From: Limnephilus marmoratus
Lineage: Eukaryota > Arthropoda > Insecta > Trichoptera > Limnephilidae
Length of the DNA stretch: 64,000 nt
Assembly: GCA_917880885.1 (NCBI GenBank)
Contig: OU862928.1
Coordinates: 10,559,721-10,623,720, forward strand
Reading direction: 5' to 3'
The position numbers and the translations under genes are program-made. Below, piece by piece: positions 43,182-53,819 of the stretch. The notes under the pieces were generated by a model. That model was not told where the DNA came from. It saw only the letters and a list, made by a program, of their open reading frames with translations, and did no database searches. Within the stretch, counting starts at the first letter, position 1. The number at the start of each line of letters is the position of its first letter.

Positions 43182-43307
43182 TTATATTTCAACTGCACTT
43201 AAATGAATTTTACCGAGATTGCTTTGGTTGTATTCAGTAATATTTAACATTGAATCATCAGGTGATTCCGAATTAGTATAAACAGATGAAAAATATTTGG
43301 AGAACAT
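43182..43307 (-). pseudogene. fragment of a second LINE, RT N-terminal region
   Basis: The minus strand from 43307 reads MFSKYFSSVYTNSESPDDSM then 'NLGKIHLSAVEI' and a stop. 'F-x-x-(Y/F)FSSV(Y/F)T' followed by a short acidic stretch marks the start of the RT region of many Jockey/CR1 LINEs. It does not belong to the endonuclease segment next to it, which ends before this region of the protein. Probably a 5'-truncated, decayed copy. Confidence 0.4.
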
Positions 43308-43384
43308 GTTTACTATGTGTGTGTATTATTACAAAATATTATGAATGTGTCTTTCAGTAAACACCAATAATGATTTTTTTTTTT

Positions 43385-43792
43385 ACATTAACTCCACACA
43401 GGAGACCTTGAGGAAAATAATTTCCCTCAGGGCCTATGTCATCTGGGATGCTATGTGGAGGGTTTTTTTGAGGAGAGGAAGGAATGAACATTGGTCTCGA
43501 AGAGACCTATGTTGTAGGAAGGAGGAAACACAGAGGCCGGAAAATCATTTCACAGCCGAGCTGTTGAACATAAGAACGAGTCGAAGAAACGACCCGTTCT
43601 CATGTGACAAATGTCAACCGTGTACAAATGTTGGGCACGCGTTTGGCGTGTTTCCCGACTAAGCACCGGTGCCGAAGGGATCAATGATGCTAGTTCCTCG
43701 GAGCATCTTCCATTGTAATACCGGTAGAACAAGGATAGCATTCCCACCCGACGCCTGTGCTCTAAAGATTGCAGTCCGTCTGTTAAGATGGG
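43385..43792 (-). pseudogene. LINE A ORF2: C-terminal end and 3' UTR
   Basis: The minus strand from 43792 encodes 'LTDGLQSLEHRRRVGMLSLF', 'YRYYNGRCSEELASLIPSAP' and 'HMRTGRFFDSFLCSTARL', then an in-frame TGA followed by NDFPASVF. 'Sxxx-R-L-W-N-x-LP-x-x-(V/I)F' is the usual end of Jockey/CR1 ORF2; here W has become a stop. The short derivatives at 9872-13405 and 22134-22590 share the 3' sequence after this point. Confidence 0.75.
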
Positions 43793-44039
43793 TGTAGTGT
43801 CTGTGGTACCCTTTACCCGGCTGCCGAACGTAGCCGAAGGCTTCCGATCCCGCCCGACGACAGGTAGTGGAGGGGGCTGGCCACAGGAGCTCGCAGAGCT
43901 CGCCGGCTGCCAGCATTCCGCGTTTCACCTCACTAGAGGAAGCATTGTACTTCTCCATAATTGACTTATAATAAATAATCAACTTCGTATAACGAGACCT
44001 TTTCAATAAATAGAGATTGTAATTGTCGCGGACATTACA
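43793..44039 (+). repeat. 5' LTR of the Ty3/gypsy element
   Basis: Bounded by TG...CA. 'AATAAATAATC' near 43972 and 'CAATAAATAGAG' near 44005 are candidate polyadenylation signals. Differs from the 3' LTR at one visible base (CCGGCTGCC / CGGGTGCC). Confidence 0.92.
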
Positions 44040-44194
44040 ACTTGGTGCAGCCGGTTGATATACGAAACAGGAGTTTATTTTAATAAGGCGCAGTCGAGTT
44101 TTCACACAAAGTTGTGGGTGACTCGGCAGTTTTTTTCTCAAACGTATTGTCGTGTCAGAGAAAAGCGGCAATTGGAAGGAGGATTGGTACAAGG

Positions 44195-44395
44195 CGGAAT
44201 CCCTTATTCTTAAAGAAGGAAGGAAGAAGATCGCTCAGATCAAGAAGGAAGGAAGACGGTCACTCCAGACAAATTTTTTTTTAAGAAGGAAGGAAGACGG
44301 TCACTCCAGACAAAATTTTTTTAAGAAGGAAGGAAGACGGTCACTCCGACCCAAAGAAGGAAGGAAGACGATCACTCCGGTCAGAGGAAAACCTG
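44195..44395 (+). repeat. 5'-leader minisatellite of the Ty3/gypsy element
   Basis: AAGAAGGAAGGAAGACGGTC with 'ACTCC(A/G)GACAAA' recurs about five times in the untranslated leader before gag. Confidence 0.85.
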
Positions 44396-44531
44396 TAACT
44401 TGCCAAGCAGCCATCGCCGTGGACCCTTGTGTTGAGTTAAGTAGTTTGTCCTTCGGAGGCTATTGTCGTCGGGCCGTGTTTTTTGTGTTTTTTTTTTGCT
44501 GAGTCACTGTTGGTTCGGGTGCGGGTTAACA

Positions 44532-45143
44532 ATGGAGACCAGTAGTATTCCGAGGATTTGCCATATTCGCAACGATTGGGGAATTTTCCGACTCAGGCTA
44601 GAGCAATTCCTATTGATCCGTGATGAAGCGAAAACCGTTAAGTTAGATGCTGCCCAGAAGAGGGCATATTTGTTGAGTTCCCTCGAAGCGGAAACACTCT
44701 CGGTTTTGATTAATCTATGCTTTCCTTCCAAGGTCACAGATACGTTGTTCGACACTTTAATGAATCTATTAGAGAAACATTGTGCGAAACCTAAGTCAGT
44801 GTTTAGAGAACGGGAATTGTTTTTTTCAGCAAAACAATCGTAAGGGGAAACGGTAAAAAATTTCGCCGTGCGTTTACGCGGTTTAAGTACCTTTTGTGAG
44901 TTCGGCACGCGTTTAGATGCTAATCTAGCAGATGTGTTTGCTCTAGGGTTAATTCTGGGGAGAGCGAAAGAGAAAATTTATCTTGAGGGACCCAGTCTTT
45001 CGATCATGAAGATGGAGGAACTAGCGGCTAGTATTGTCGGGTTGGACCATCTGGGCTTGAAGGTGGAAGAGGAGGGTTCTGTAGGTAGATTCGTCAGTGC
45101 AATCGGGAAAAGAATGTCGGGGGGGTCAGCGATCGGGTTCTAG
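44532..45143 (+). pseudogene. gag: Ty3/gypsy gag
   Basis: From ATG (44532) the frame reads METSSIPRICHIRNDWGIFR and 'RLEQFLLIRDEA', typical of the capsid start of insect Ty3/gypsy Gag. An in-frame TAA near 44841 (after FFSAKQS) is followed in the same frame by 'GETVKNFAVRLRGLSTFCEF' and more capsid-like helices up to a TAG at 45141. Gag forms the particle that packages element RNA. The nonsense codon truncates it in the capsid region. The frame then shifts to the zinc-knuckle/protease frame. Confidence 0.82.
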
Positions 45144-45705
45144 GGGGAAACCAGGTGTTTCAAGAACGGATTCGCGGTCAGGCAGCCCCGGTCGGAGGGA
45201 TTTCTCGGGGTTTAAGAAATGTTCTGGTTGTGGTGCCATCCACGCATTTAAAGATTGTAAATTTAAAAGCGCAAAATGTTTCGTCTGTAAACAGGTGGGC
45301 CACATTAAGAACGTTTGCAAGAACAATAAAGTGCACAGGGAGCGCGTAGCATTTGTTAGTCCATATAAGGTTGACATTGAAATTAATGGAGTGCCTTGTT
45401 CAGCGGTGGTGGACAGCGGCTCGAGTATTTCAGTTTTACCGGAAGTTTTTTTTAAAAAGTCATTTAAAACTTTGGAATTGTCGCCTGACAAGCGAGTAAT
45501 TGCCGGTTATGACGGGTATGCATTAAACATTGTAGGTAAATCAATTTTTTCGGTGACTTACAACAACACTCAAAAAAATATTTATTTTATAGTTGTCACA
45601 AATGGGTCTGAATTGATTGTTGATCTTGATTTTATGGAATTATTCGACTTGGGAATCGGTCCAATTAATCGTGATTCGGTTTCAACAGTAAATGATAAAA
45701 AATAA
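45097..45705 (+). pseudogene. pol: Ty3/gypsy nucleocapsid zinc knuckle and protease
   Basis: The frame encodes a Cys/His nucleocapsid region ('CSGCGAIHAFKDCKF', 'AKCFVCKQVGHIKNVC') followed by a retropepsin domain with the catalytic VVDSGSSISVLP motif (DSG) and the 'IVDLDFMELFDLGI' C-terminal part. It overlaps gag in a shifted frame, as in elements that use frameshifting. A TAA at 45703-45705 separates it from RT, which continues in the same frame directly after; the stop looks like a point mutation. Confidence 0.88.
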
Positions 45706-46044
45706 GAAATTTTTAAAGAATTTCCGCAAGTTTTTTCGGACGAGTTAGGTAGATTTAACAAGTATAAAGTAAGTTTTAAAGTTAACCGAGACGCCAACCC
45801 AGTTTTTCATAACGCAAGACCGGTTCCATTCGCGTTAAAGGATAAAACCGAGAAAGAATTGGAATCCATGGTGTCGGAGGGCATCATATCTCCAGTTTCG
45901 AGTAGTGAATATGCTTCGCCAATCGTTCCAGTTATAAAAAAAAACGGTAACATTCGTATTTGTGTGGATTATAAAAGATCTTTGAACATCATGACTGATT
46001 TAGAAAGATACCCTCTGCCCTTGATTAATGAGGTCATTCATAAG
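45706..46044 (+). pseudogene. pol: Ty3/gypsy reverse transcriptase, N-terminal part
   Basis: Continues from the protease frame with EIFKEFPQVFSDELGRF, 'GIISPVSSSEYASPIVPVIK' and 'NGNIRICVDYKRSLN', the fingers blocks of Ty3/gypsy RT ('S-x-(Y/W)ASP(I/V)V' and 'R-x-CVDYRxLN'). It is cut at 46044 by the hAT element, which duplicated TTCATAAG; RT resumes at 47482. Confidence 0.88.
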
Positions 46045-47473
46045 CAGGCCCGGACTGGCCAGGTTCGCAGGTCCGCGATCGCGGAGGGCCCCTGGCGCGA
46101 GGGGGCCCCGAAGGGGCCCCACAAAACCTACAATTTTTTTTTTTGTCTTGTTAGTACCTAGTTATAATGCCCGGTGAAAAATCAAAAGATGAAACTGACT
46201 CTATTTCAACAGTTCAACATTACAAAATTGTATATTTTGATATTTTAGACTGTGCGAGGATGAGTATTGAAGAAAGATTTTGCGCAAACAAAGACGTTTT
46301 TACAGGATTGCTCTTGGTTGGACCTTGGACCCCAAAAAGTTTGACTTTATCTTGAAAATCCAAACATTTCCCACAGAAGCTGTGCACAGTGTTTCTAAAC
46401 TGTGTAAAATTGAAAGAAGTCGGCTGTTGATAGAGCTGCGACGGTTTGCACAACAATACAGTAACTTCATAGCGGCAGAGTCCACTGAGAACTACGGAGA
46501 CAGATGCAGTGACGAAGAAGACGATTTGGACCTAACGGCAGCGGAAACAAATGCTGACATTTACTGCTCTGAAAATAGACAATGTTTCCAGTGTTTGACA
46601 TGTGCTTTTTCTGTTCTGTTTGAACTTACTCAATCCCAATGACGTTAGATTTATTTATATAACGTCATTGCTCAATCTGGACTGTTTACCAACCTGTATA
46701 TTGTATATAAATTTGTTCTTACCATACCTTGTACCTTGTACCCAAGTCACAATTGTCATGTGAACGAGTTTTTTCTAAACTTAAAATCGTCAAAAATCGA
46801 CTTCGGTCGTCAAGACCATATGTCCAGTCTGCTTTTTATTAATGTTGAGAGGGATTTATTTTATAATTTGGACAAAAATAAAATAATAAATGAAGTAGCT
46901 TTAACAAGTGAGTTGCTTACAAAGAAACTGTTACTTTAGGGCTAGGGAAGCAAAATGTCGAATCATTTCAGTTAAGTTAAGCCCCTTCTATTCTAGTATA
47001 CAACATTGTAAACTGTTAAACACACAGGTTTTTTTTTAAATGTTAGTATTATTTTTCTAATCCCTAAAATTCGTTTGTCATTATTTTTACTACACAAATA
47101 ATTTTGACATAATTCATTATTGCTTTGTTGTGAATAAAATCCTGCCCTGCCCAGTTCTACAGCATGTGTTAAGTAGTGTTGTGGTATCCTAAAAATGCTG
47201 TGAATTTCTTATTTCAATAAATAATAAAGTCAACAAAAGTCGAAAATCATAATATTCGTATAAAAACCTATCTGAATTTCTTCTTCTTTATAGGTGCGAA
47301 TATAGCGTAGAAACGCGTTCTCATTGTTTTCAAGCACCTAATTTTCAAAAATTATCCGAGGAGGCCCCCGAACCCCCCCGTTTTCTAATGCCCCCCCCCC
47401 TCCCCCACCCCACGTTAGGGGGCCCCTTTACAGGTTTTAGCGGAGGGCCCCAAGTGGTCCCAGTCCGGGCCTG
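46045..47473 (+). mobile_element. hAT element inside the Ty3/gypsy RT
   Basis: Ends CAGGCCCGGACTGG and CCAGTCCGGGCCTG are perfect 14-bp inverted repeats flanked by an 8-bp duplication TTCATAAG (46037-46044, 47474-47481). GC-rich subterminal regions (GGGGGCCCC types) lie at both ends. The interior has hAT transposase remnants. At 1,429 bp it is an internally deleted copy. Confidence 0.95.
46167..46935 (+). pseudogene. hAT transposase remnants
   Basis: One frame contains 'QHYKIVYFDILDCARMSIEE' and RFCANKDVF, the region after the catalytic core (xxYRxxx(F/Y)xxxLDxxxxxxxxRF). A later stretch reads CERVFSKLKIVKNRLRSS (about 46758-46810), then, shifted, 'SSLLFINVERDLFYNLDKNK'. These are the C-terminal hAT dimerisation motifs. 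The N-terminal BED finger and DDE residues are absent, and frames are broken. Confidence 0.75.
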
Positions 47474-47481
47474 TTCATAAG

Positions 47482-48477
47482 GTTAGCTCGGGCAAATTGT
47501 TCGCTAAGCTGGATTTAAAACAGGCTTATGCACAATTGGAGCTAGCGGAGGGTTGTAAAAAGTTTACAACTATAAACACACATTTAGGTCTTTTTCAGTA
47601 TAACAGGCTCGTTTTTGGTTTCAAATCAGCGCCGGAAATTTTTGCTAGGACAATAGCGGGTTGTCTACAGGGTCTGAAAGGTGTTGCTTTCTACCTTGAC
47701 GATATTATTATCTCGGGAATTGACGAGGCGGACCCGATGGTAAATATTCGCGCGGTGTGCAAGCGCTTACAAGAGTGCGGGTTGCGGGTGAACACGGAGA
47801 AGTGTGAATTCTTCGTGAAATCAATCGAGTTTTTAGGCTATGTAATATCAGGAGAAGGCATCCAACCTCAACCAAACAAGTTGGAGGCGATTAAAAACGC
47901 ACCTTATCCGACGGATGTGCATTAGTTAAAAAGCCTGTTAGGTTTTTTAAATTTTTACAGGAACTTCATTCCTAGAATGTCGTCAATTTTAGAGCCTTTG
48001 CATAACTTGTTAAAAAAAAATGTTAAATGGGAATTCTCCGATGAGTGTAGAAAGGCGGTTGATACAGTAAAAAAAATAATGTGTGACAATGCTGTGCTCA
48101 CGAATTATTTTCCCGAATTACCGTTAAAGCTTTTTACAGATGCGAGCACTTCCGGTTTAGGGGCGTGTCTCATGCACGTGTTTCAAGACGGGACGATGAG
48201 GCCAATTGAATTTGCCTCACGGAGTCTTACTAGCGCGGAAAGAAAATATTGTATTTTATACCTTGAAGCTTTGGCGATTATGTTCGGGCTGAATAGATTT
48301 TTTCAATACCTATTCGGTAGAGAATTTACTTTATGCGTTGATAACATGCCTTTGTTGAGGATTCTCGGGGAGCATAAAAATATACCAGTTTTAGCAGCGA
48401 ATCGCTTACAGAGATATGGCATCGTTTTAGCGGGGTTTGCGTATAACACGGAGTTCGTTAAGTCAATAATACAATAA
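47482..48477 (+). pseudogene. pol: Ty3/gypsy reverse transcriptase (palm/thumb) and RNase H
   Basis: The frame reads 'SSGKLFAKLDLKQAYAQLEL', 'NRLVFGFKSAPEIF' and 'GVAFYLDDIIISG' (catalytic YLDD), then 'KCEFFVKSIEFLGYVISGEG'. A TAG at 47923 interrupts it; the same frame continues with 'GFLNFYRNFIPRMSSILEPL' and the RNase H domain 'LKLFTDASTSGLGACL' (catalytic Asp), 'EALAIMFGLNRFFQYLFG' and 'CVDNMPLL'. It ends at a TAA (48475-48477), with a frameshift into the next segment (NNHADFLSRS). Confidence 0.9.
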
Positions 48478-48920
48478 TCATGCGGATTTCCTCTCTCGCT
48501 CACCGGTAAAAAGTTCGGTCGAGGAGGGTAATGATGATTTTGGTTCGGAGTTCGTGAGTTTTATTGTGGAAGGAACTCAGTTAAACTTGAGTTCCGTGAA
48601 AACTGCAACTAGTACGGACTCTGTATTACAGTTAGTTAGTAAACATTTAAGGCAAGGTTGGCCTAAGACTGTGAAACGTGATAGTAGTTTATGCAATTTT
48701 TGGATTAAGAGGAATGAACTTTCAATTGTCGATGATTGTTTATTCTGGAACCATAGGATAATTATTCCAGTGTCGTTACAAAATCATGTGTTGTCTTTGT
48801 TGCATAGATCACATTTAGGTATAGTCAAGATGAAAGGCGTGGCTAGAGCGTATTTTTGGTGGTCATCACTGAACACTGGAAAAGTTGGTTCAGTCGTGTA
48901 CGGATTGCGCTGTGAATAGA
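48478..48920 (+). pseudogene. pol: Ty3/gypsy linker and integrase HHCC start
   Basis: The shifted frame reads NNHADFLSRSPVKSSVEEG, the usual 'NxADxLSR' end of the RNase H/linker, then 'CLFWNHRIIIPVSLQNHVLS' and LLHRSHLGIVKMKGVAR, which holds the H-x3-H half of the integrase zinc finger (HRSHLG) and 'YFWWSSLN'. A second frameshift near 48880 separates it from the C-x2-C half (SCTDC) in the next frame. Confidence 0.82.
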
Positions 48921-49982
48921 CAATCACCACCAAAAGGTCACTTATCCGTATGGCCGAATCCGGGCAGGGTTTGGAGTCGTGTGCATATCGACTATTGTGG
49001 GCCACTAGGGGGTAAGATGTTTTTAGTAATTTGCGATTCTTTTTCCAAGTGGATAGACTGCATCGAGGTGTCTAAAGCAGATTCGGCGCACACCATTATT
49101 GAATTAAGGAAGATTTTTGCAATTTTTGGTAACCCGGAATTATTAGTGGCAGATAACGGTACAGCTTTCACGAGTGATGAATTTGGGGGTTTCTTATTAG
49201 AAAACAATATTAAATTCATGACAGGACCGGTGAGGCATCCTCAAAACAACGGGGTAGCTGAGAATGCGGTTAAGACCGCAAAAGGGTTTCTTAAAAAAAT
49301 AATGATCGGTTCTAGCTTGCGCAAAGATTATAATGTAAAGTTATTGAATTTTTTGTTAGATTATAGAAATTCACCGCACTGTTCGACGGGCATCGAACCC
49401 GCTGTGTTATTAGTCGGCCGGAGGCTTCGTTCCTCATTTGACGTGCTAGTTCCACCCAAAGTGGGCGAACAGGACTCAGAGTTGGTAAAACGGGCGAATA
49501 TTAATATTGCTAAGAGTCAAGAGAGACAAATAAGAAATTTCGGGGGGGCAAAGTCTCGTGTATTTAAAGTTGGTCAGAAATGCCTGGTGCGAGACTATCG
49601 CCAGAATAATAAGATTTTGTGGGCTAAAGGGGTAATTTGTAAGTCGCTGGGTAAAAAGGTTTTTATTGTGAGAGTAGGGAACTCGAACATAACTTGGAAG
49701 AGACACTTAGATCAGATCAGGGAGTTGTCAGTAAGCTGGGATGAGGAACTCAATAATTCACAGCATCCCGCGTCTGAGATCAATTGGAATGACCCTCGGG
49801 AGTTGGAAACCTCAGTGTTGCTAAGTGGTTTAACTGGGGGTACTTCTGGTTTCAGGTTACCTGAGGAGGTGGAGAACGCACCAGGACCATCAGAGGCGAC
49901 GGCGTCACCTTCAGCACCACGAAGCCCGTGGGCGGGTCGACTTCGGCCCAGACGAGAAACCCCAGAAGAACAAGCTACTTAA
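48885..49982 (+). CDS. pol: Ty3/gypsy integrase, core and C-terminus
   Basis: The 365-codon frame begins VQSCTDCAVNRQSPPKG, the second half of the HHCC finger. The DDE core follows: 'VWSRVHIDYCGPLGGKMFLV' (first Asp), 'PELLVADNGTAFTSDEF' (second Asp) and 'PQNNGVAENAVKTAKGFLKK' (Glu), all intact. The C-terminal part has the 'GxxxxVRDYR' module typical of gypsy integrases, then a Pro/Ser-rich tail ending ATPEEQAT-like at TAA. Integrase inserts element DNA with a 5-bp stagger, matching the ATGGG duplication. It is the longest intact segment of this pol but is cut from the rest by frameshifts. Confidence 0.9.
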   Translation: MVQSCTDCAVNRQSPPKGHLSVWPNPGRVWSRVHIDYCGPLGGKMFLVICDSFSKWIDCIEVSKADSAHTIIELRKIFAIFGNPELLVADNGTAFTSDEFGGFLLENNIKFMTGPVRHPQNNGVAENAVKTAKGFLKKIMIGSSLRKDYNVKLLNFLLDYRNSPHCSTGIEPAVLLVGRRLRSSFDVLVPPKVGEQDSELVKRANINIAKSQERQIRNFGGAKSRVFKVGQKCLVRDYRQNNKILWAKGVICKSLGKKVFIVRVGNSNITWKRHLDQIRELSVSWDEELNNSQHPASEINWNDPRELETSVLLSGLTGGTSGFRLPEEVENAPGPSEATASPSAPRSPWAGRLRPRRETPEEQAT

Positions 49983-50195
49983 TTTAACTTAACTTAACTT
50001 AAATTAATTTGTGTTCTAATGTGTGAATATTGGTATATTATTTGGTATATTATTTGTGTGATATATATATTTTGATATCAGGTCACTGACCTGCGGTAAA
50101 GAAGTATTAGTGCTAGGATTGTGGCATAAAGCCCGATAGTAGGGACCTCTATCTTTGTTTTGTAGCTAGCGTAGTCTAGGTTAGAGGGAGAAGGG
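49983..50195 (+). other. Ty3/gypsy 3' untranslated region and polypurine tract
   Basis: Between the integrase stop and the 3' LTR. Contains AACTTAACTTAACTTAA repeats just after the stop and the purine-rich GTTAGAGGGAGAAGGG directly before TGTAG. Confidence 0.7.
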
Positions 50196-50442
50196 TGTAG
50201 TGTCTGTGGTACCCTTTACCCGGGTGCCGAACGTAGCCGAAGGCTTCCGATCCCGCCCGACGACAGGTAGTGGAGGGGGCTGGCCACAGGAGCTCGCAGA
50301 GCTCGCCGGCTGCCAGCATTCCGCGTTTCACCTCACTAGAGGAAGCATTGTACTTCTCCATAATTGACTTATAATAAATAATCAACTTCGTATAACGAGA
50401 CCTTTTCAATAAATAGAGATTGTAATTGTCGCGGACATTACA
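50196..50442 (+). repeat. 3' LTR of the Ty3/gypsy element
   Basis: Same length as the 5' LTR, followed by the ATGGG duplication. Confidence 0.92.
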
Positions 50443-50447
50443 ATGGG

Positions 50448-50557
50448 AGAATCTATCAAACGGACCGCCCGTTTCTGCACAGAGTCGAGGGTATTTTTCA
50501 GGTATTTTGGAGCTCCAGACCAGAGGTGACTGCCAAATTCAACCGTGGGGCGCACTT
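50448..50557 (-). pseudogene. LINE A ORF2 segment between two insertions
   Basis: The minus strand reads VRPTVEFGSHLWSGAPKYL then KNTLDSVQKRAVRLIDS, the 'RxxxEYxSxxWxG...QRR(A/V)xRLI' block after the RT thumb. It links the RT part (ending near 52185) to the C-terminal part (43792 downwards), proving both insertions fell into one LINE. Confidence 0.85.
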
Positions 50558-51560
50558 ACCATTGAAAATTACCAAAATTGCTACGATCATACCATTATAT
50601 AAAAACGGTCCCAAAAATGATATATCAAATTATCGACCAATTAGCATTTTAACTCCTCTATCGAAAATATTGGAAAAAGTAATAAAAAAACAAGTGCTTA
50701 CATTTTTGGATACTAATAAAATATTATCACCTACGCAGTATGGTTTTAGGAAAAACCTTGGTACGGGTGACGCTATAGCCAATGTAACAAATACAATTAT
50801 TAGAAAACTGGATGAAGGCAAAAAATGCTTAGCAGTTTTCATTGATCTTCAAAAAGCTTTCGATACAATTGACCATGAAATACTGTACTTAAAACTAAAA
50901 AAAAGGAATAACCGAAACAACCCTAAGTCTACTTAGAAGTTACTTAACTGGAAGAGAACAAATTGTACAAATTGGTAAAAGAAAGAGCAAATCCCTACCA
51001 ATTAAATTCGGGGTCCCCCAGGGAAGCGTATTAGGACCTATACTATTTCTGATTTATATAAATGACCTTATGAATCTTCCCATCAATGGAAACATAATGA
51101 GCTTTGCAGATGACACTGTTATTATATTCCACGAACAAGATTGGACAAGAACCTACAAGGAGGCGGAACATGGCCTGGCTGTACTTCAAAACTGGCTAAA
51201 AGTAAACTCCCTTACATTAAAAAAACTAAATATCTAACTTTCTCCAAAAACAAACGAGGACAACCGATGAATGAGCATACCCTCAAATTACATGAATGTC
51301 AAAATACTTTTTCACAATGTTCCTGCCCGTCTTTAACCCAAACAAAAAGTATTAAATATCTTGGGATTGAAATTGATGAAAAACTACAGTGGAATTCACA
51401 CATTGATCTTATCTCAAAAAAGTAAACAAAACTCATCTACTTCTTCAAAAAATTACGAAACATCTTGTCAATGAGGGATTTAAAGAGAGTATATTATGCT
51501 TTATGCCACTCTCGACTGGAATATGGAGTAATAGGATGGGGTGCAGCAGTATCTAATCAC
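50558..51560 (+). pseudogene. LINE B reverse transcriptase, frameshifted
   Basis: The first frame (to 50936) has 'LKITKIATIIPLYKNG', 'ISNYRPISILTPLSKILEKV' and 'CLAVFIDLQKAFDTIDHEIL'. A frameshift near 50910 leads to 'PIKFGVPQGSVLGPILFLIY' and 'GNIMSFADDTVIIF' (catalytic FADD), and after further shifts 'SIKYLGIEIDEKLQWNSHID', then 'CHSRLEYGVIGWGAA'. The protein is clearly related to, but distinct from, the ORF2s of the 33.9-43.0 kb LINE and LINE A. Several shifts and stops make it inactive. Confidence 0.85.
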
Positions 51561-52181
51561 ATAAAACAACTAAAGTAAGGTAACTTAACTTAAGGTAACT
51601 CAGAATTGCATCATAAAGACCATACTGAAGGTCCCCATAAGGACATCAATAACAGAAATTTTTAAACAGTTTAATGTTCCAAGTATACAGAAAATCTACG
51701 CCAAAAACATTCTAGTACATCACCACAAAAATTATTCAGAGGCAGACACCTCACATGCTCATAAAACCAGAGACAAACAAACAGACATACTTAATATACC
51801 AAAGTGTAACTCTTCATTTGGACAAAGAAGTTCAGAATTTTTAGCAGTAAAGTTATATAACAAACTCCCACTTAGTACCAAACAAATTAAAACAAAAAAT
51901 GGCTACATTAAGGACATTAAATGTTGGCTGAAGGATCTATCGGAAAATGAACTTACTTGTATACTTAAAACAACGTCATAGAAGTTTCTGGAAAACCTTA
52001 TCCAAACAATGAAGTTAAACCATAGAAGTCGCTGAAAACTTATCCAAAGCATAGTCCCCCTCAGCACAGGATCTCCTAGTAAGGAGGACTACGAATGTAT
52101 TTCCTATTTTATATATGTTTCATATAAAAATGTAAAAATTATAAATGTATAGTTACTAAATAAAAAAAAAACTAAAAAAAA
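50558..52181 (+). mobile_element. LINE B, 5'-truncated, inside LINE A
   Basis: A plus-strand CR1/Jockey-type RT fragment starts abruptly at 50558 and ends in an A-rich tail (52161-52182). It is flanked by (A)CTT on both sides (50554-50557, 52182-52185). Removing it rejoins LINE A in frame. 5' truncation, poly(A) and target duplication are the marks of target-primed reverse transcription. Confidence 0.88.
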
Positions 52182-53819
52182 ACTTGTGATTTGTACAGGG
52201 TTAGCAGTTGTGCACTATTAAAGTATCTGCGGGCCCTATACAGCACGCCCAGTTTCTGGGAGGCTAACTTTACTCTGGCTTAAATGGAGCCCCCATACCT
52301 GAGCTGGTCACTTAGGGTTACACCAAGCATATCAATGGAGGGCCTGTTCGGGAGATTGCTTCCGTTGAAAGAGACTAGATTTTCATTTAGATTTCCCTTT
52401 TAGACGTAATCAGACAAGATTGGGTGTTTGAAACATTAACTTCAACGATATTATTTTTACCCCAAGAGAAAACACTCTCGAGATAACCATCCATTCTTTG
52501 CTTCAAAGCCCTACGAGCTGTTGGAGTTTGTGAGCCCTTTGGGGGCTTGTCAAAAAAAAGCTATCATGAACTGTTCTGTCATCCGCATAACAGTGAATTG
52601 GTGCACATGACAAAAGGTCGTTGATGTGCAACAAAAACAAAGTCGGAGACAGAACCGATCCCTGCGGGACGCCAGCATTTATCGAGTGTGAGGAAGAGGT
52701 GAAACCATCGACTACCGTCTGAATCGACCTCTCCCTCAAGAAGTCAGCAATCCAAGTACACAAGGATGCGGGAAGTCCGTAAGAATGCAGTTTGTTGACA
52801 AGTCCTCGGTGCCAAACCCGGTCAAAGGCCTTGGAGATGTCCAGTGCAACCGTTTGGATCTCACCGAAACGTTCCAGGCATTGCCCCCAAACATGCGTCA
52901 CATACGCGAGAAGATCACCGCACGAGCGGTTCCGCCGGAATCCGTATTGACGGTCGTTAATAATTTTGTTCTTCTCGAGGTATGTGAGCAGTTTGTCGTT
53001 GATCACACGTTCCATCACCTTAGACAGAACTGATATGATCGCTATGGGGCGGTAGTTGGCCGGGTTAGAGCGGTCACCCTTCTTTGGAATAGGATGGATA
53101 ATCGCTTTTTTCCAACCAGAGGGCACAGAGCCAGTCTTCAGGGACATTTTAAAGAGCTTCGTCAAAATTGGAGCTATTTCTGCAGCGCACCTCTGTAGTA
53201 CCAGGGCAGGTATTCCGTCAGGCCCACTAGATTTATTAACATCAAGCCCTCGTAAAACATGGAGTACTTCCCGATGCCTGATCCTCAGCTTTTTCATACG
53301 AAAACCGCAGTGAGGAACCGACGGCGGGAGAGTACCTTGGTCATCGAGGGTTGAGTTATCCGCAAACATTTTACCTAATAAGTTAGCCTTTTCGGTGGCG
53401 GTGTTTGCTAGTGAGCCGTCAGGTCTGGTAAGAGGCGGCAGACTGGATTTGCAGAAATTGCGACCTATTGAGCCCGCAAGCGACCAGAATTGCCTGCTGC
53501 CATGCGGGCATGCAGTCAGCTTTCTGCTGATCTGCTGGTCGTACTCAAATTTTGATCTATTTATGATTCTCTTGGTTTCCTTTGCCATTTTGTTGTAAGC
53601 TGTTCTGTCTTCGGATGTTCTAGATGTGTTGTAGGCTCGGTAAGCCGCGTTTTTTCGTCGCACTGCTTCAGCGCATTTTCGACTGAACCACGGCTTTGAG
53701 CCTACACCAGTTTCCTTAACAGTAGATTGGATGAAGCCATCCATCGCGGATTTGATGACTTCACCAATTTCCTGGGCACTCTTGAGGGATCCGAAGTCCG
53801 AAAACAGACAGCTGACCAT
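52182..53819 (-). pseudogene. LINE A ORF2: reverse transcriptase
   Basis: The frame 53819-52503 carries 'KPWFSRKCAEAVRRKNAAYR', 'SSGPDGIPALVLQRCA', 'NYRPIAIISVLSKVMERVIN', 'VALDISKAFDRVWHRGLV', 'INAGVPQGSVLSPTLF' and 'PIHCYADDRTVHDSF' (catalytic YADD intact). After a stop at 52503 and frameshifts, residual coding continues ('YLESVFSWGKNNIVEVNVSN'; 'YFNSAQLLTLYKSQ') to the LINE B insertion point. It makes cDNA from LINE RNA at the nicked target. Confidence 0.88.

Larger units (their letters stand above)
43793..50442 (+). mobile_element. Ty3/gypsy LTR retrotransposon, complete but defective
   Basis: LTRs of 247 bp (43793-44039, 50196-50442) begin TGTAGTGTCTGTGG and end GTCGCGGACATTACA, with a 5-bp duplication ATGGG (43788-43792, 50443-50447). 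TTGGTGCAGCCGGTT follows the 5' LTR as the primer-binding site, and GTTAGAGGGAGAAGGG precedes the 3' LTR as the polypurine tract. Gag, zinc knuckle, protease, RT, RNase H and integrase occur in Ty3/gypsy order. The LTRs differ at one visible position, yet the coding region has several stops and frameshifts and a hAT insert. Confidence 0.95.

Noticed and set aside
44504..44908. 134-codon minus-strand frame
   Set aside because: Antisense shadow of the Ty3/gypsy gag; no domain in this orientation.
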